Of a DNA stretch of 34,040 nucleotides, positions 1-10,354 are shown piece after piece. The DNA is from Caenispirillum bisanense. Lineage in GTDB: Bacteria > Pseudomonadota > Alphaproteobacteria > Reyranellales > Reyranellaceae. Under the pieces are notes generated by a model. That model was not told the DNA's origin. It made no database searches and saw only the letters and a list, made by a program, of their open reading frames with translations. Position 1 is the first letter of the stretch. Every line of letters begins with the position of its first letter. A program made the translations under genes and the position numbers. The stretch is taken from NCBI GenBank assembly GCA_945878895.1, contig CAMDVZ010000005.1, positions 1-34,040 on the forward strand, read 5' to 3'.

Positions 1-732
1 ACCGCCGTCAATCTCGCCATCGCGCTGGTCGCGATGGGTCGCAAGGTCGGCCTGCTCGACGCCGACATCTATGGCCCCTCGATGCCGCGCATGCTCGGCG
101 TCACCACCAAGCCGGACACCAAGGACGGCAAGACCCTGATGCCGATCGAGCGGTTCGGTCTGAAGACGATGTCGATCGGCTATCTGGTCGCCGAGGACAC
201 GCCGATGATCTGGCGCGGCCCCATGGTTCAGAGCGCCTTGCAGCAGATGTTGCGCGACGTCGAGTGGGGCAAGCTCGACGTGCTGATCGTCGACATGCCG
301 CCCGGTACCGGCGATGCCCAGCTGACGATGGCCCAGAGCGTCAAGCTGGCGGGCGCGGTGATCGTCTCGACGCCCCAGGACATCGCCCTGATCGACGCCC
401 GCAAGGGCCTCAACATGTTCCGCAAGACGGCCGTGCCCGTTCTCGGCATCGTCGAGAACATGAGCTTCTTCGTCTGCCCGAAATGTGGCGAGCGAGCGGA
501 GATATTCGGCCACGGCGGTGCCCGCGACGAGGCCAACAAGCTCGGCGTGCCCTTCCTCGGCGAGATCCCGCTGCATCTCGACATCCGCACCCACTCCGAC
601 GACGGCAACCCGATCGCCGCGGCGCAGCCGGAGGGGCCGCATGCGCTCGCCTATCGCGGCATCGCCGAAAAAGTCTGGGCAGGCCTGCACGGCGGCGCCC
701 AGCGCGCGGCGCCGAGGATCGTCATCCGGTAG
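1..732 (+). CDS. apbC: Mrp/NBP35-family (ApbC) iron-sulfur cluster carrier ATPase, 5' truncated by window edge
   Basis: Open frame from base 1; GRKVGLLDADIYGPSMPRMLG, VDMPPGTGDAQLT, and C-terminal CPKCG motif typical of Mrp/ApbC. Confidence 0.93.
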   Translation, partial: TAVNLAIALVAMGRKVGLLDADIYGPSMPRMLGVTTKPDTKDGKTLMPIERFGLKTMSIGYLVAEDTPMIWRGPMVQSALQQMLRDVEWGKLDVLIVDMPPGTGDAQLTMAQSVKLAGAVIVSTPQDIALIDARKGLNMFRKTAVPVLGIVENMSFFVCPKCGERAEIFGHGGARDEANKLGVPFLGEIPLHLDIRTHSDDGNPIAAAQPEGPHALAYRGIAEKVWAGLHGGAQRAAPRIVIR

Positions 733-796
733 TCCGAACCGGTCCGGTCGTCCGAACCTCGTGGCCGGCGTACCACGATTGTCGTATGCTGCCGCC

Positions 797-1561
797 ATGA
801 GCGAACGTGGAGCCGGCCCTTCGGGGAGCGTCGCGAGTTCCCGCCCAGCCTGCCCGTCGCGGACGGCGCTGGCGGTGCCATGATCGGCCTGCGGCGAGCG
901 CGAGTTCAACGTCTGCCAGCCGCTCGACGAGGCGCGCCAGGCGAGGTTTCTCGAACTGGCGACCCGGCTGCAGTGGGACAAGCACCGGACCATTTTCCGG
1001 GCCGGCGACGCCGCGCGTCACCTCTACAACATCACCGAAAGCACGGTGTCGATCTCGCGCACGCTGCCCGACGGACGCCGCCAGATTTTCGGCTTCCTGC
1101 TGGCGGGCGATTTCGCCGGCCTCGAAGCCGGCGCGGTTTACGGCTTCGACGCCGAGGCATTGACCGACGTCCGGGCCTGCCGGTTCGAGCGGCCGGCGTT
1201 CGAGGCCTTCATTCGCGACAACGTCGATGTCGCCCTGCGCCTCGTCCACGTGGCCTCCAACGAGCGGTCCCAAGCGGCGCGCCACGAGATGCTGCTTGGT
1301 CGCAAGACGGCGCTGGAGCGGATCGCGACGTTTCTCGCCGATCTGCGCGAGCGGTCGGGCGAGCGCCACTTGCGTACCCATCCGCTGTCGCTGCCGATGA
1401 CGCGAGCCGAGATCGCCGACTACACCGGCCTCACGATCGAGACGGTCAGCCGGGTATTCGGCCGGTTGCGCGACGACAAGGTCGTGGAGATGGTCGGTAC
1501 CGGCGCGGTACGCATTCTCGATCCCGCCCTGCTCGCGGTGTTCGCCGAATCGAGCACGTGA
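797..1561 (+). CDS. CRP/FNR-type (FixK/FNR-like) transcriptional regulator interrupted by an in-frame TGA at 881-883 (pseudogene, sequence error, or recoded)
   Basis: Conserved reading frame continues upstream from 1046 to the TGA with no start codon before the conserved N-terminus: ...ALAVP-[TGA]-SACGEREFNVCQPLDEARQARFLELA...FRAGDAARHLYNI...; second domain has AEIADYTGLTIETVSRVFGRL (HTH with E--SR). ATG 797 is in the same frame upstream of the TGA. Confidence 0.8.
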
Positions 1562-1577
1562 GAACATCGACGCCGGC

Positions 1578-1591
1578 GTGATCCAGATCAA
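1578..1591 (+). promoter_or_regulatory. FNR/FixK-box-like site GTGAT-CCAG-ATCAA
   Basis: 9 of 10 match to TTGAT-N4-ATCAA, between the FNR-like gene and uspA, 57 nt upstream of the uspA ATG. Confidence 0.6.
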
Positions 1592-1648
1592 GGCGAGGCC
1601 GGTCGCGCCGTGATGAACTGCTTCCCGTCACCAAGACAGGAGCCGATC

Positions 1649-2482
1649 ATGACCTACAAGACCATTCTCGTTCATTGCGACGGCGGCGGGACGATGTCCC
1701 ATTCGCTCGCGGTCGGCGCCGATCTGGCCACGCGCTCCGGCGCCCACCTCGTGGGCCTGCATGTCCGCGCGCCGTTCCAGGTTCCGGTCTACGCCGAGGC
1801 CACGTACGTCGTGGATTCGATCTACAAGGCCTGGGAGGAAAGCTCGAAGGCGGCCGAAGCGTCGGCGCGCGGCGTCTTCGGCAAGACGCTCCAGGGCAAG
1901 GGACTCTCGACCGAGTCCCGCGTCGCCGACGGCGCGGCCGACCGGGAGATCGCCCTGCATGCCCGCTACGCCGACCTGACGATCGTCGGCCAGGCCGGCG
2001 CCGACAACGACCAGAATGCGCCGGATCTGCCCGAGACGGTTGCGCTGGCGACTGGCCGCGGCGTGCTGGTCGTTCTCTGGATCGGTACCGCGACGATGCC
2101 GGGAAAGACCGTCATGCTGTGCTGGAACGCCAGCCGCGAAGCCGCGCGCGCCGTCGCCGACGCGATGCCCTTGCTCGAGGGCGCCGCCGCCGTGCACGTT
2201 CTTATCCTCGACCCCGAAACGTCCGGCGGCGCGCACGGCGCGGAGCCGGGCGCCGACATCGCGACGTTCCTGTCGCGCCACGGCGTGAAGGTCACGGTGC
2301 GGCGCGAGTCGGCCCCGGAACTCGACGTCGGCGAAACGATCCTCTCGCGCGCCGCCGATCTCGGCGCCGACCTGATCGTGATGGGTATCTATGGCCACTC
2401 GCGCCTGCGCGAGATGGTGCTGGGCGGTGCCAGCCGCACCATGCTGCGGAGCATGACCGTGCCGGTGCTGATGGCGCACTGA
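1649..2482 (+). CDS. Universal stress protein, two tandem UspA domains
   Basis: MTYKTILVHCDGGG start behind acagga SD; C-terminal ADLIVMGIYGHSRLREMVLGGASRTMLRSMTVPVLMAH typical of UspA. Confidence 0.88.
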   Translation: MTYKTILVHCDGGGTMSHSLAVGADLATRSGAHLVGLHVRAPFQVPVYAEATYVVDSIYKAWEESSKAAEASARGVFGKTLQGKGLSTESRVADGAADREIALHARYADLTIVGQAGADNDQNAPDLPETVALATGRGVLVVLWIGTATMPGKTVMLCWNASREAARAVADAMPLLEGAAAVHVLILDPETSGGAHGAEPGADIATFLSRHGVKVTVRRESAPELDVGETILSRAADLGADLIVMGIYGHSRLREMVLGGASRTMLRSMTVPVLMAH

Positions 2483-2546
2483 TCGCGAACCGCCATCCGG
2501 TATCGTCGACGTCTTTCCGGTTTGACGGGTCGTTGGAAAACTGCAA

Positions 2547-2680
2547 GCTTCCCTTCAGGCAAGGGTCACAAGGAAGCGACGACTTCCGGCCTCGTCGCCG
2601 CGATAGCGCGGCCCGCGCGACATGGATCGTCGCGCGGCGGCACAGGGAGGCAGCCGACACCGGGACCCCGATTGGTCCCG
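2547..2680 (+). promoter_or_regulatory. Hairpin-rich leader region upstream of ABC transporter operon
   Basis: Consecutive inverted repeats: CCCTT(2551-2555)/AAGGG(2561-2565); GCGACGA(2576-2582)/TCGTCGC(2592-2598); CCGCG(2598-2602)/CGCGG(2607-2611); CCGCGCGAC(2613-2621)/GTCGCGCGG(2629-2637); CGGGACC(2661-2667)/GGTCCCG(2674-2680). Confidence 0.45.
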
Positions 2681-2723
2681 AGGGGCACCGTCGCTCTGGC
2701 CGGAACGATCCGGGGGGCGGCGC

Positions 2724-3662
2724 ATGGGGCGACAGATAGTCCATCGTTTGCTGATTTCGATGCCGGCGCTGCTCGGCGTGCTTTTCCTGTGTTTTGTCCT
2801 GTTGCAGGTGGCCCCGGCGGATCCCGCGATGATCATCGCGGGTCCCGACGCCAAGCAGGAGACGGTCGACGCCATCCGCAAGGAACTCGGGCTCGACCAG
2901 CCCATCTTCGTCCAGTTCGCCAAATACATCACCCGCGTGGCCCAGGGCGACCTCGGCCGTTCGATCATCTCGAACAAGCGCGTCATCGAGGAACTCGCCA
3001 GCACGATCGGCCCGACCGTCGAGCTGATGCTGGGCGCCATGCTTATCGCTGTGCCGTTGGGTATGACGCTGGGCACGATGGCCGCGGTGCGGCGCGGCTC
3101 GTTCGTCGACCGGCTGATCATGGCCTTCTCGGTCGCGGGCGTGTCCACCCCCGTGTTCTTCGTCGGCCTGATCCTGATCCAGTATGTCGGCTTCAAGTGG
3201 GCGCTGCTGCCCTTCACCGGCCGCACCGGCCCGGTATGGGACGGTGGCCTGCCGAGCCTGATCCTGCCGGCCTTGACGCTGGGCGCCGTCCTGATCGGCC
3301 CGATCTCGCGGCTGACCCGCACCGCGGTGCTGGAGGTGCTGGGTGCCGACTTCGTGCGCACCGCGCGCGCCAAGGGACTGCGCGAGTCCGTCGTGATCGT
3401 CCACCACGCGCTGCGCAACGCGCTCATTCCGGTCGTCACGCTGATCGGTCTGCAAGCGGCGTTCCTGCTCGGCGGCGCCGTGGTGACGGAAACGATGTTC
3501 TCGTGGCCTGGCGTGGGCAGGCTGGCCGTCGGCGCGATCATCTCCAGCGATTTCCCGACCGCCCAGGGCGCGATCATGATCCTCGCCATGGCGTTCCTGA
3601 TGATCAACCTCATCGTCGACGTGCTCTACGTCTTTCTCGATCCCAGGGTGCAACGCGGATGA
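2724..3662 (+). CDS. ABC transporter permease, DppB/OppB family
   Basis: MGRQIVHRLLISMPALLGVLFLCFVLLQVAPADPA; FVRTARAKGLRESVVIVHHALRNALIPVVTLIG EAA loop. Confidence 0.94.
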   Translation: MGRQIVHRLLISMPALLGVLFLCFVLLQVAPADPAMIIAGPDAKQETVDAIRKELGLDQPIFVQFAKYITRVAQGDLGRSIISNKRVIEELASTIGPTVELMLGAMLIAVPLGMTLGTMAAVRRGSFVDRLIMAFSVAGVSTPVFFVGLILIQYVGFKWALLPFTGRTGPVWDGGLPSLILPALTLGAVLIGPISRLTRTAVLEVLGADFVRTARAKGLRESVVIVHHALRNALIPVVTLIGLQAAFLLGGAVVTETMFSWPGVGRLAVGAIISSDFPTAQGAIMILAMAFLMINLIVDVLYVFLDPRVQRG

Positions 3663-4546
3663 GCGTCCAGGCCGTCTCCGGGGAAGCGCCGGTCGAAGCG
3701 GCGCGCGCGCCGTCCGGCCGCGCCCACGTCCTTCGACGCCTCATGCGCGACAAGGTCGCGTTCGGCGCCGCCACCGTTCTCGGCGTGGTGATCCTGGCCG
3801 CGGTGTTCGCTCCGTGGGTGGCGCCGTTCGATCCCTACCTCACCGACCTCTCCAAGGCGATGGTGCCCCCCAACGAGATCAACTGGCTCGGCACCGACAA
3901 CACCGGCCGCGACATCCTCAGCCGCCTGATTTTCGGCGCCCGCAACACGCTGATGATGGGCCTCGTGGGCGTCCTGATCGGCGGCATGGTGGGCGGCACG
4001 CTCGGCATCATGGCCGCGTTCTACCGCCGCCTCGACGGCTGGATCATGCGGCTGGTCGACGTCATGCTCGCCTTCCCTGCGATCCTGATCGGTCTGGCGG
4101 TGGCCGCGATCTTCGGCGCCGGTCTGACCGCCGTGGTGATCGCGCTGGTGGTTGCCGACATCCCGGGCACCGCGCGGGTGTCGCGCGGGGCGGCAATGGG
4201 CGTCATGGGCCAGGAGTTCATCGAGGCCGGCCGCGCCGTCGGCGTGTCGGACTTCACCCTGATCTGGCGCTATCTGGCGCTGAACTGTGTCTCCACGATC
4301 TTCGTGTTCCTCACCCTGCGCTTTGGCCAGACGATCCTGGTCGGCTCGGCGCTGGGCTTCCTCGGCATGGGCGCGCAGCCGCCGACGGCCGAGCTCGGCA
4401 TGATGGCAGCCCAAGGACGCGACTTCCTGTTCATGGCGCCGCACATCGCGACCTTCCCGAGCCTGGCGATCTTCATCATCGTGCTGGCCGCCAACCTGCT
4501 GGGCGATGCCCTGCGCGACGTGCTCGACCCGAGGCTCCAGACATGA
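3659..4546 (+). CDS. ABC transporter permease, DppC/OppC family
   Basis: ATGA overlap with previous gene; PFDPYLTDLSKAMVPPNEINWLGTDNTGRDILSRLIFGARNTL motif. Confidence 0.94.
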   Translation: MSVQAVSGEAPVEAARAPSGRAHVLRRLMRDKVAFGAATVLGVVILAAVFAPWVAPFDPYLTDLSKAMVPPNEINWLGTDNTGRDILSRLIFGARNTLMMGLVGVLIGGMVGGTLGIMAAFYRRLDGWIMRLVDVMLAFPAILIGLAVAAIFGAGLTAVVIALVVADIPGTARVSRGAAMGVMGQEFIEAGRAVGVSDFTLIWRYLALNCVSTIFVFLTLRFGQTILVGSALGFLGMGAQPPTAELGMMAAQGRDFLFMAPHIATFPSLAIFIIVLAANLLGDALRDVLDPRLQT

Positions 4547-6111
4547 TCCGCTCGCTCCTCGCCGCTCTCGCCGTGTGCGCGGGCACGGCCGGAGCCGCCA
4601 CGGCCCAGACGCTCAACCTCCTGCGCAACATCGACGCGCCGCACTACGACCCGGCCCGCACCTCCTCCGGCGCCACCGCCGAGATCCTCTTCATCGTCGG
4701 CGACACGTTGCTGGGGCTCGACTACGACCTCAAGACGGTGACGCCGCTGCTGGCGAAATCGTGGAGCGTCAGCCCGGACGGCAAGCTCTATACTTTCAAG
4801 CTGCGCGACGACGTGACGTTCTGCTCGGGCCGCAAGCTGACGGCCGCCGACGTCGTGTTCAGCTTCAAACGCGTGATCGACAAGGACATCCGCTCGCCCT
4901 TCGCCTGGCGGATGGGACCGGTCACGGACATCCGGGCGCCCGATCCGCTGACCGTCGAGTACGAGCTGGAACAGCCATTCGGCGAACTGCCGCTCCAGCT
5001 GACCAATTTCCACGCCACGGTCATCAACCCCGAGAACGTCGCGACGCTGGGCAAGGATTTCGGCGTCAAGGGGCTCGACGGCACGGGACCCTATTGCTTC
5101 CAGTCGTGGGAACCGCGCTCCCAGGTCGTGGCGACGCGCCATGCCGCCTATCGCTGGGGGCCGCCCCTCTACAAGAACGCGGGGCCCGCGAAGTACGAAC
5201 GCATCGTCTGGAAGATCGTGCCGGAGGAAGCCGCCCGGCTTGCGGCGATGGCCAGCGGCCAGATCGACATGACCTACTCGATGCCCGACCAGTACCTGCC
5301 GCAGCTGGCGAAAATCCCGACGCTCGAGATCCTGCGACCGGCCGCCGACTTGCGGCTGTTCTATTTCGGCTTCAAGGCAAGTCGCCCGAACGTGTCGGAC
5401 GTGAAAGTCCGCACGGCACTCAGCATTGCCATCGACCGGAAACAGATTGTCGACGCGATCTATTTCGGCAACGGCGCGCCGGCGTCCACCTATCTCCATC
5501 CCAACACGCCGGGCTTCGATCCCGCGACGTCCACCCATCTCGGACGCTACGATCCGGCCGGCGCGGCGAAGCTGCTCGACGAAGCCGGCTGGGCGATGGG
5601 CGCCGACGGCTTCCGCTACAAGGACGGCAAGAAGCTGACCTTGCTCCTGTACGGCTTCGCCGGCGGCCGTTCGCCCAAGATGGCCGAGGCGGTGCAGGGT
5701 TTCTGGCGCAAGATCGGCGTCGACCTCCAGCTCCAGATGTGGGACGGCACCATCGTTTTCTCGAAGCTGGCGCAGCAGGACTACGACATCTGGTCGATCG
5801 CCTTTCCCTATTCGAGCGCCGGCGACGCGCTGCGCCTCTACTTCCATTCGACCAACATCCCGACGCCCAACCGGATGAACTGGAAAGATCCCGCGACCGA
5901 CGCCGCCCTCGATGCCGGCGGCAGCGCGCTCGACGAGCAGGCGCGCTTCGAGGCCTTCGCGAAGGTCCAGCGCATCGTGCACGAGAACGCGCTGTGGGTT
6001 CCGGTGGTGCACGAGGGGCTGGCGCTGGTCGTCAACAGGCGCGTGAAGAACGCGCGTGCCCACCATGTCTACACGTCGATGATCTACAAGGCGCTGGACA
6101 TCTCGCCGTGA
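4543..6111 (+). CDS. ABC transporter substrate-binding protein, family 5 (SBP1)
   Basis: ATGA overlap with upstream permease; signal peptide [61 protein letters not shown]. Confidence 0.94.
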   Translation: MIRSLLAALAVCAGTAGAATAQTLNLLRNIDAPHYDPARTSSGATAEILFIVGDTLLGLDYDLKTVTPLLAKSWSVSPDGKLYTFKLRDDVTFCSGRKLTAADVVFSFKRVIDKDIRSPFAWRMGPVTDIRAPDPLTVEYELEQPFGELPLQLTNFHATVINPENVATLGKDFGVKGLDGTGPYCFQSWEPRSQVVATRHAAYRWGPPLYKNAGPAKYERIVWKIVPEEAARLAAMASGQIDMTYSMPDQYLPQLAKIPTLEILRPAADLRLFYFGFKASRPNVSDVKVRTALSIAIDRKQIVDAIYFGNGAPASTYLHPNTPGFDPATSTHLGRYDPAGAAKLLDEAGWAMGADGFRYKDGKKLTLLLYGFAGGRSPKMAEAVQGFWRKIGVDLQLQMWDGTIVFSKLAQQDYDIWSIAFPYSSAGDALRLYFHSTNIPTPNRMNWKDPATDAALDAGGSALDEQARFEAFAKVQRIVHENALWVPVVHEGLALVVNRRVKNARAHHVYTSMIYKALDISP

Positions 6112-6164
6112 TGTCCGGAGCCCGCTACGAACGCAAACCAGGGCGGCGATACAGGGAGGCGACG

Positions 6165-7733
6165 ATGCGCAGGATGTTGGTTGGCGCCCTCGTGGCGGTC
6201 GGGCTCGTAGCCCCAGCGGCCGCGCAGGCCCAGACGTTGCGGATGATGAAGTCCATCGACGCGCCCCACTACGACGGCCAGCGCACGACGTGGGGACCGA
6301 CGTCCGACGTCGTCAACATGTTCCAGGACACGCTGGTGGCGCTGGACTGGGACGGCAAGACGCCGGTTCCCTATCTCGCGAAATCCTGGACCGTCAGCCC
6401 CGACGGCAAGCTCTACACCTTCAAGCTGCGAGAGGACGTAACCTTCTGTTCGGGCAAGAAATTCACGTCCGCGGACGTCGTCTATACCTTCACGCGCCTG
6501 AAGTCGGAGGCGATCAAGGGTCCCTTCGCGTGGCGCGCCGGCACGATCAAGGAACTGCGGGCGCCCGACCCGTACACCGTCGAGTACGAACTCGTGGAGC
6601 CGTTCTCCGAGTTGTTGCTCCAGCTGACGATGTTCACGAACTCCATTCACAACAAGGACAGCGTCGAGGCGCTCGGCAAGGACTACGGCATTAAGGGCGC
6701 CGACGGCACTGGCCCGTGGTGCTTCGACACCTGGCAACCACGCACCGAGATCGTGCTGAAGCGCCACGACGCCTATCGCTGGGGACCCTCGCTCTACGCC
6801 AACAAGGGTCCGGTGAAATTCGAGAAGCTGTCGATCAAGATCATTCCCGAGGATTCCAGCCGCGTGGCGGCGATGATGTCGGGCCAGTTCGATCTGACGA
6901 CGCAGTTTCCCGCCCAGTTCATCGCCCAGGCCAAGGCGGCGCCGACGATCCAGGTGCAGCAGGCCAATCCGAATTTCCAGTTGCTGTACTACGGGTTCAA
7001 GACCACCCGGCCCATGGTCTCGGACCGGCGCGTGCGCGAGGCGATGAGTATCGCCATCAACCGCGCCGAGATCGCGCGCGCCATCCTCCAGGGCAACGCC
7101 GATCCCGCCTTCACCATCGTCGACCCGGCCGCGCTCGATTACGCGGCGGGCACGAAGGACATCGTCAAGGAAGACCTCGAACGGGCGAAGAAGCTACTCG
7201 ACGAGGCGGGCTGGAAGCCCGGCGCCGACGGCATCCGCGAGAAGGATGGCGTGAAGCTCGCACCGCGTGTCTACTATACGCAGGCAGGCAACTCCGGGCG
7301 GGTCGCGGAGGCCATCCAGGGCTATCTGCGCAAGATCGGCGTCGACTGGCGCCTCAATCCTTGGGATTCGACGATCGCGCCGATCAAGATGGCCGAGCAG
7401 GACTACGAGATCTGGTCCGTCACCGTGCCCTATCTGTCGGCCGGCGACCTGATGAACATCTACTTCGACTCGCGCAACATCCCGACCCCCAACCGGATGA
7501 ACTGGAAGGACGCCGACACCGACGAATGGCTGCAGCTGGGCCGCTCGGCGCTGACCGCCGAAGATCGCGCGAAAAACTACGCCCTGGTGCAGGACAAGGT
7601 CATGCGCGAGCACCTCTGGATACCGGTCCTCAACATCAACATGCACATGGTCAGCAACCGGAAGATCAAGGGCGGCAAACCGCACATGATCTACCAGAAC
7701 ACGTTCTACAAGGGCCTCGACTTCTCCCTGTAG
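6165..7733 (+). CDS. ABC transporter substrate-binding protein, family 5 (SBP2)
   Basis: agggagg SD; signal peptide MRRMLVGALVAVGLVAPAAAQAQ; strongly similar to SBP1 and especially SBP3. Confidence 0.94.
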   Translation: MRRMLVGALVAVGLVAPAAAQAQTLRMMKSIDAPHYDGQRTTWGPTSDVVNMFQDTLVALDWDGKTPVPYLAKSWTVSPDGKLYTFKLREDVTFCSGKKFTSADVVYTFTRLKSEAIKGPFAWRAGTIKELRAPDPYTVEYELVEPFSELLLQLTMFTNSIHNKDSVEALGKDYGIKGADGTGPWCFDTWQPRTEIVLKRHDAYRWGPSLYANKGPVKFEKLSIKIIPEDSSRVAAMMSGQFDLTTQFPAQFIAQAKAAPTIQVQQANPNFQLLYYGFKTTRPMVSDRRVREAMSIAINRAEIARAILQGNADPAFTIVDPAALDYAAGTKDIVKEDLERAKKLLDEAGWKPGADGIREKDGVKLAPRVYYTQAGNSGRVAEAIQGYLRKIGVDWRLNPWDSTIAPIKMAEQDYEIWSVTVPYLSAGDLMNIYFDSRNIPTPNRMNWKDADTDEWLQLGRSALTAEDRAKNYALVQDKVMREHLWIPVLNINMHMVSNRKIKGGKPHMIYQNTFYKGLDFSL

Positions 7734-7758
7734 GGCACAACGAGACGGAGGCAACGAC

Positions 7759-9333
7759 ATGCGGAAATCGACGATCGCGGGCCTGCTCCTGGCCGCCCTT
7801 GGATCCGTGGCCACGACCGCGCCACAGGCCCAGACCCTGCGCATGATGAAGTCGCTGGACGCGCCGCACTACGATGGCCAGCGCACGACCTGGTCGCCCA
7901 GTTCCGACATCGTCAACATGTTCCAGGACACGCTCGTGGCGCTCGACTGGGACGGCAAGACGCCGATTGCCTATCTCGCCAAGTCCTGGACGGTCAGCCC
8001 CGACGGCAAGCTCTATACCTTCAAGCTGCGCGACGACGTGCAGTTCTGCTCGGGCAAGAAATTCACCGCCGCGGACGTGCTCTACAGCTTCGCCCGCCTG
8101 AAGGACCCCGCCACCAAGGCGCCGCTGGCGTGGCGCGCCGGCGACATCAAGGAACTGCGCGCGCCCGATCCCTACACGGTCGAGTACGAACTCAACGAGC
8201 CGTTCTCGGAGCTGCTGTTGCAGCTGACCATGTTCGGCAACGCCATCCACAACAAGGAGAGCGTCGAGGCGCACGGCAAAGACTACGGCGTCAAGGCGAT
8301 CGACGGCACCGGCCCGTGGTGTTTCGAATCCTGGACGCCGCGCACCGAGATCGTGCTCAAGCGCCACGACGCCTACCGCTGGGGGCCGTCGATGTACCAG
8401 AACAAGGGGCCGGTGAAGTTCGAGAAACTCTCGATCAAGATCATCCCCGAGGATTCCAGCCGCGTCGCGGCCATGCTGGGCGGCCAGTTCGATATCACCC
8501 ACCAGATCCCGATCGCCTTCATCTCCCACGTCAAGTCGGCCCCCAACCTGCAGGTCCAGGAGGCGGTGCCGAACTTCCAGCTGATGTACTATGGCTACAA
8601 GACGACCCGCCCGATGGTGGCCGACAAGCGCGTGCGCCAGGCCATGAACATCGCCATCAACCGGGCCGAGATCGTCAAGGGCATCATGCTGGGCAGCGCC
8701 TCGCCCGCCTACACCTACGTCGACGACCTGGCGCTCGACTTCGCGGCCGACACCAAGGGCATCATCAAGGAGGACCTCGAGCACGCCAAGCGGCTGCTCG
8801 ACGAGGCCGGCTGGAAGGTCGGCGCCGATGGCATCCGCGAGAAGGACGGCGTCAAGCTGGCGCCGAAAGTCTACTTCACCCAGGTCGCCTACTTCCCGCG
8901 CGTCTCGGAGGCTATCCAGGGCTACATGCGCAAGATCGGCATCGACTGGAAGATCATGGGCTTCGACTCGACCATCGCGCCCGCCAAGATGGCCGAGCAG
9001 GACTACGAGCTGTGGACCGTCACCTTCCCCTACATGTCGGCGGGCGACCTGCTGAACTTCTACTTCGACTCGCGCAACATCCCCGCCCCCAACCGGATGA
9101 ACTGGAAGGATGCCGACACCGACGCGGGCCTGCGCGCGGGCCGCACCGCGGTCGTTGATGCCGATCGCGCCAAGGCCTACGCCGCCGTGCAGAAGCGGAT
9201 CGCCGAGGAGCACCTCTGGATGCCGGTGATCACCGTGCCGATGTACACCACCAGCAGCCGCAAGCTGAAAGGCGTGCGCCCGCACATGCTCTACCAGAAC
9301 ACGTTCTACAAGGGCCTCGACTACTCCTTCTGA
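7759..9333 (+). CDS. ABC transporter substrate-binding protein, family 5 (SBP3)
   Basis: acggaggc [47 protein letters not shown]; near-collinear with SBP2. Confidence 0.94.
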   Translation: MRKSTIAGLLLAALGSVATTAPQAQTLRMMKSLDAPHYDGQRTTWSPSSDIVNMFQDTLVALDWDGKTPIAYLAKSWTVSPDGKLYTFKLRDDVQFCSGKKFTAADVLYSFARLKDPATKAPLAWRAGDIKELRAPDPYTVEYELNEPFSELLLQLTMFGNAIHNKESVEAHGKDYGVKAIDGTGPWCFESWTPRTEIVLKRHDAYRWGPSMYQNKGPVKFEKLSIKIIPEDSSRVAAMLGGQFDITHQIPIAFISHVKSAPNLQVQEAVPNFQLMYYGYKTTRPMVADKRVRQAMNIAINRAEIVKGIMLGSASPAYTYVDDLALDFAADTKGIIKEDLEHAKRLLDEAGWKVGADGIREKDGVKLAPKVYFTQVAYFPRVSEAIQGYMRKIGIDWKIMGFDSTIAPAKMAEQDYELWTVTFPYMSAGDLLNFYFDSRNIPAPNRMNWKDADTDAGLRAGRTAVVDADRAKAYAAVQKRIAEEHLWMPVITVPMYTTSSRKLKGVRPHMLYQNTFYKGLDYSF

Positions 9334-9361
9334 GCGACGTCCCGACCGGAGTGCATTGACG

Positions 9362-10350
<989 letters not shown>

Positions 10351-10354
<4 letters not shown>

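Noticed and set aside
880-1581. 233-aa + ORF beginning ATGATCGGC overlapping the FNR-like TGA
   Set aside because: Different frame, Arg/Pro-rich, no homology; the FNR frame carries all conserved residues.
2522-2550. Sigma70-type promoter TTGACG ... AAGCTT before the ABC operon
   Set aside because: The -10 hexamer is a poor match; no support beyond the -35-like sequence.
2292-3653. 453-aa - strand ORF opposite the DppB-like permease
   Set aside because: Asp/His/Arg-rich shadow frame; the + strand has clear permease motifs.
4543-9333. Possible CRISPR or simple tandem repeats because of recurring blocks
   Set aside because: Recurring blocks are homologous coding segments of three SBP genes with 1.6-kb period; no short repeat/spacer structure.
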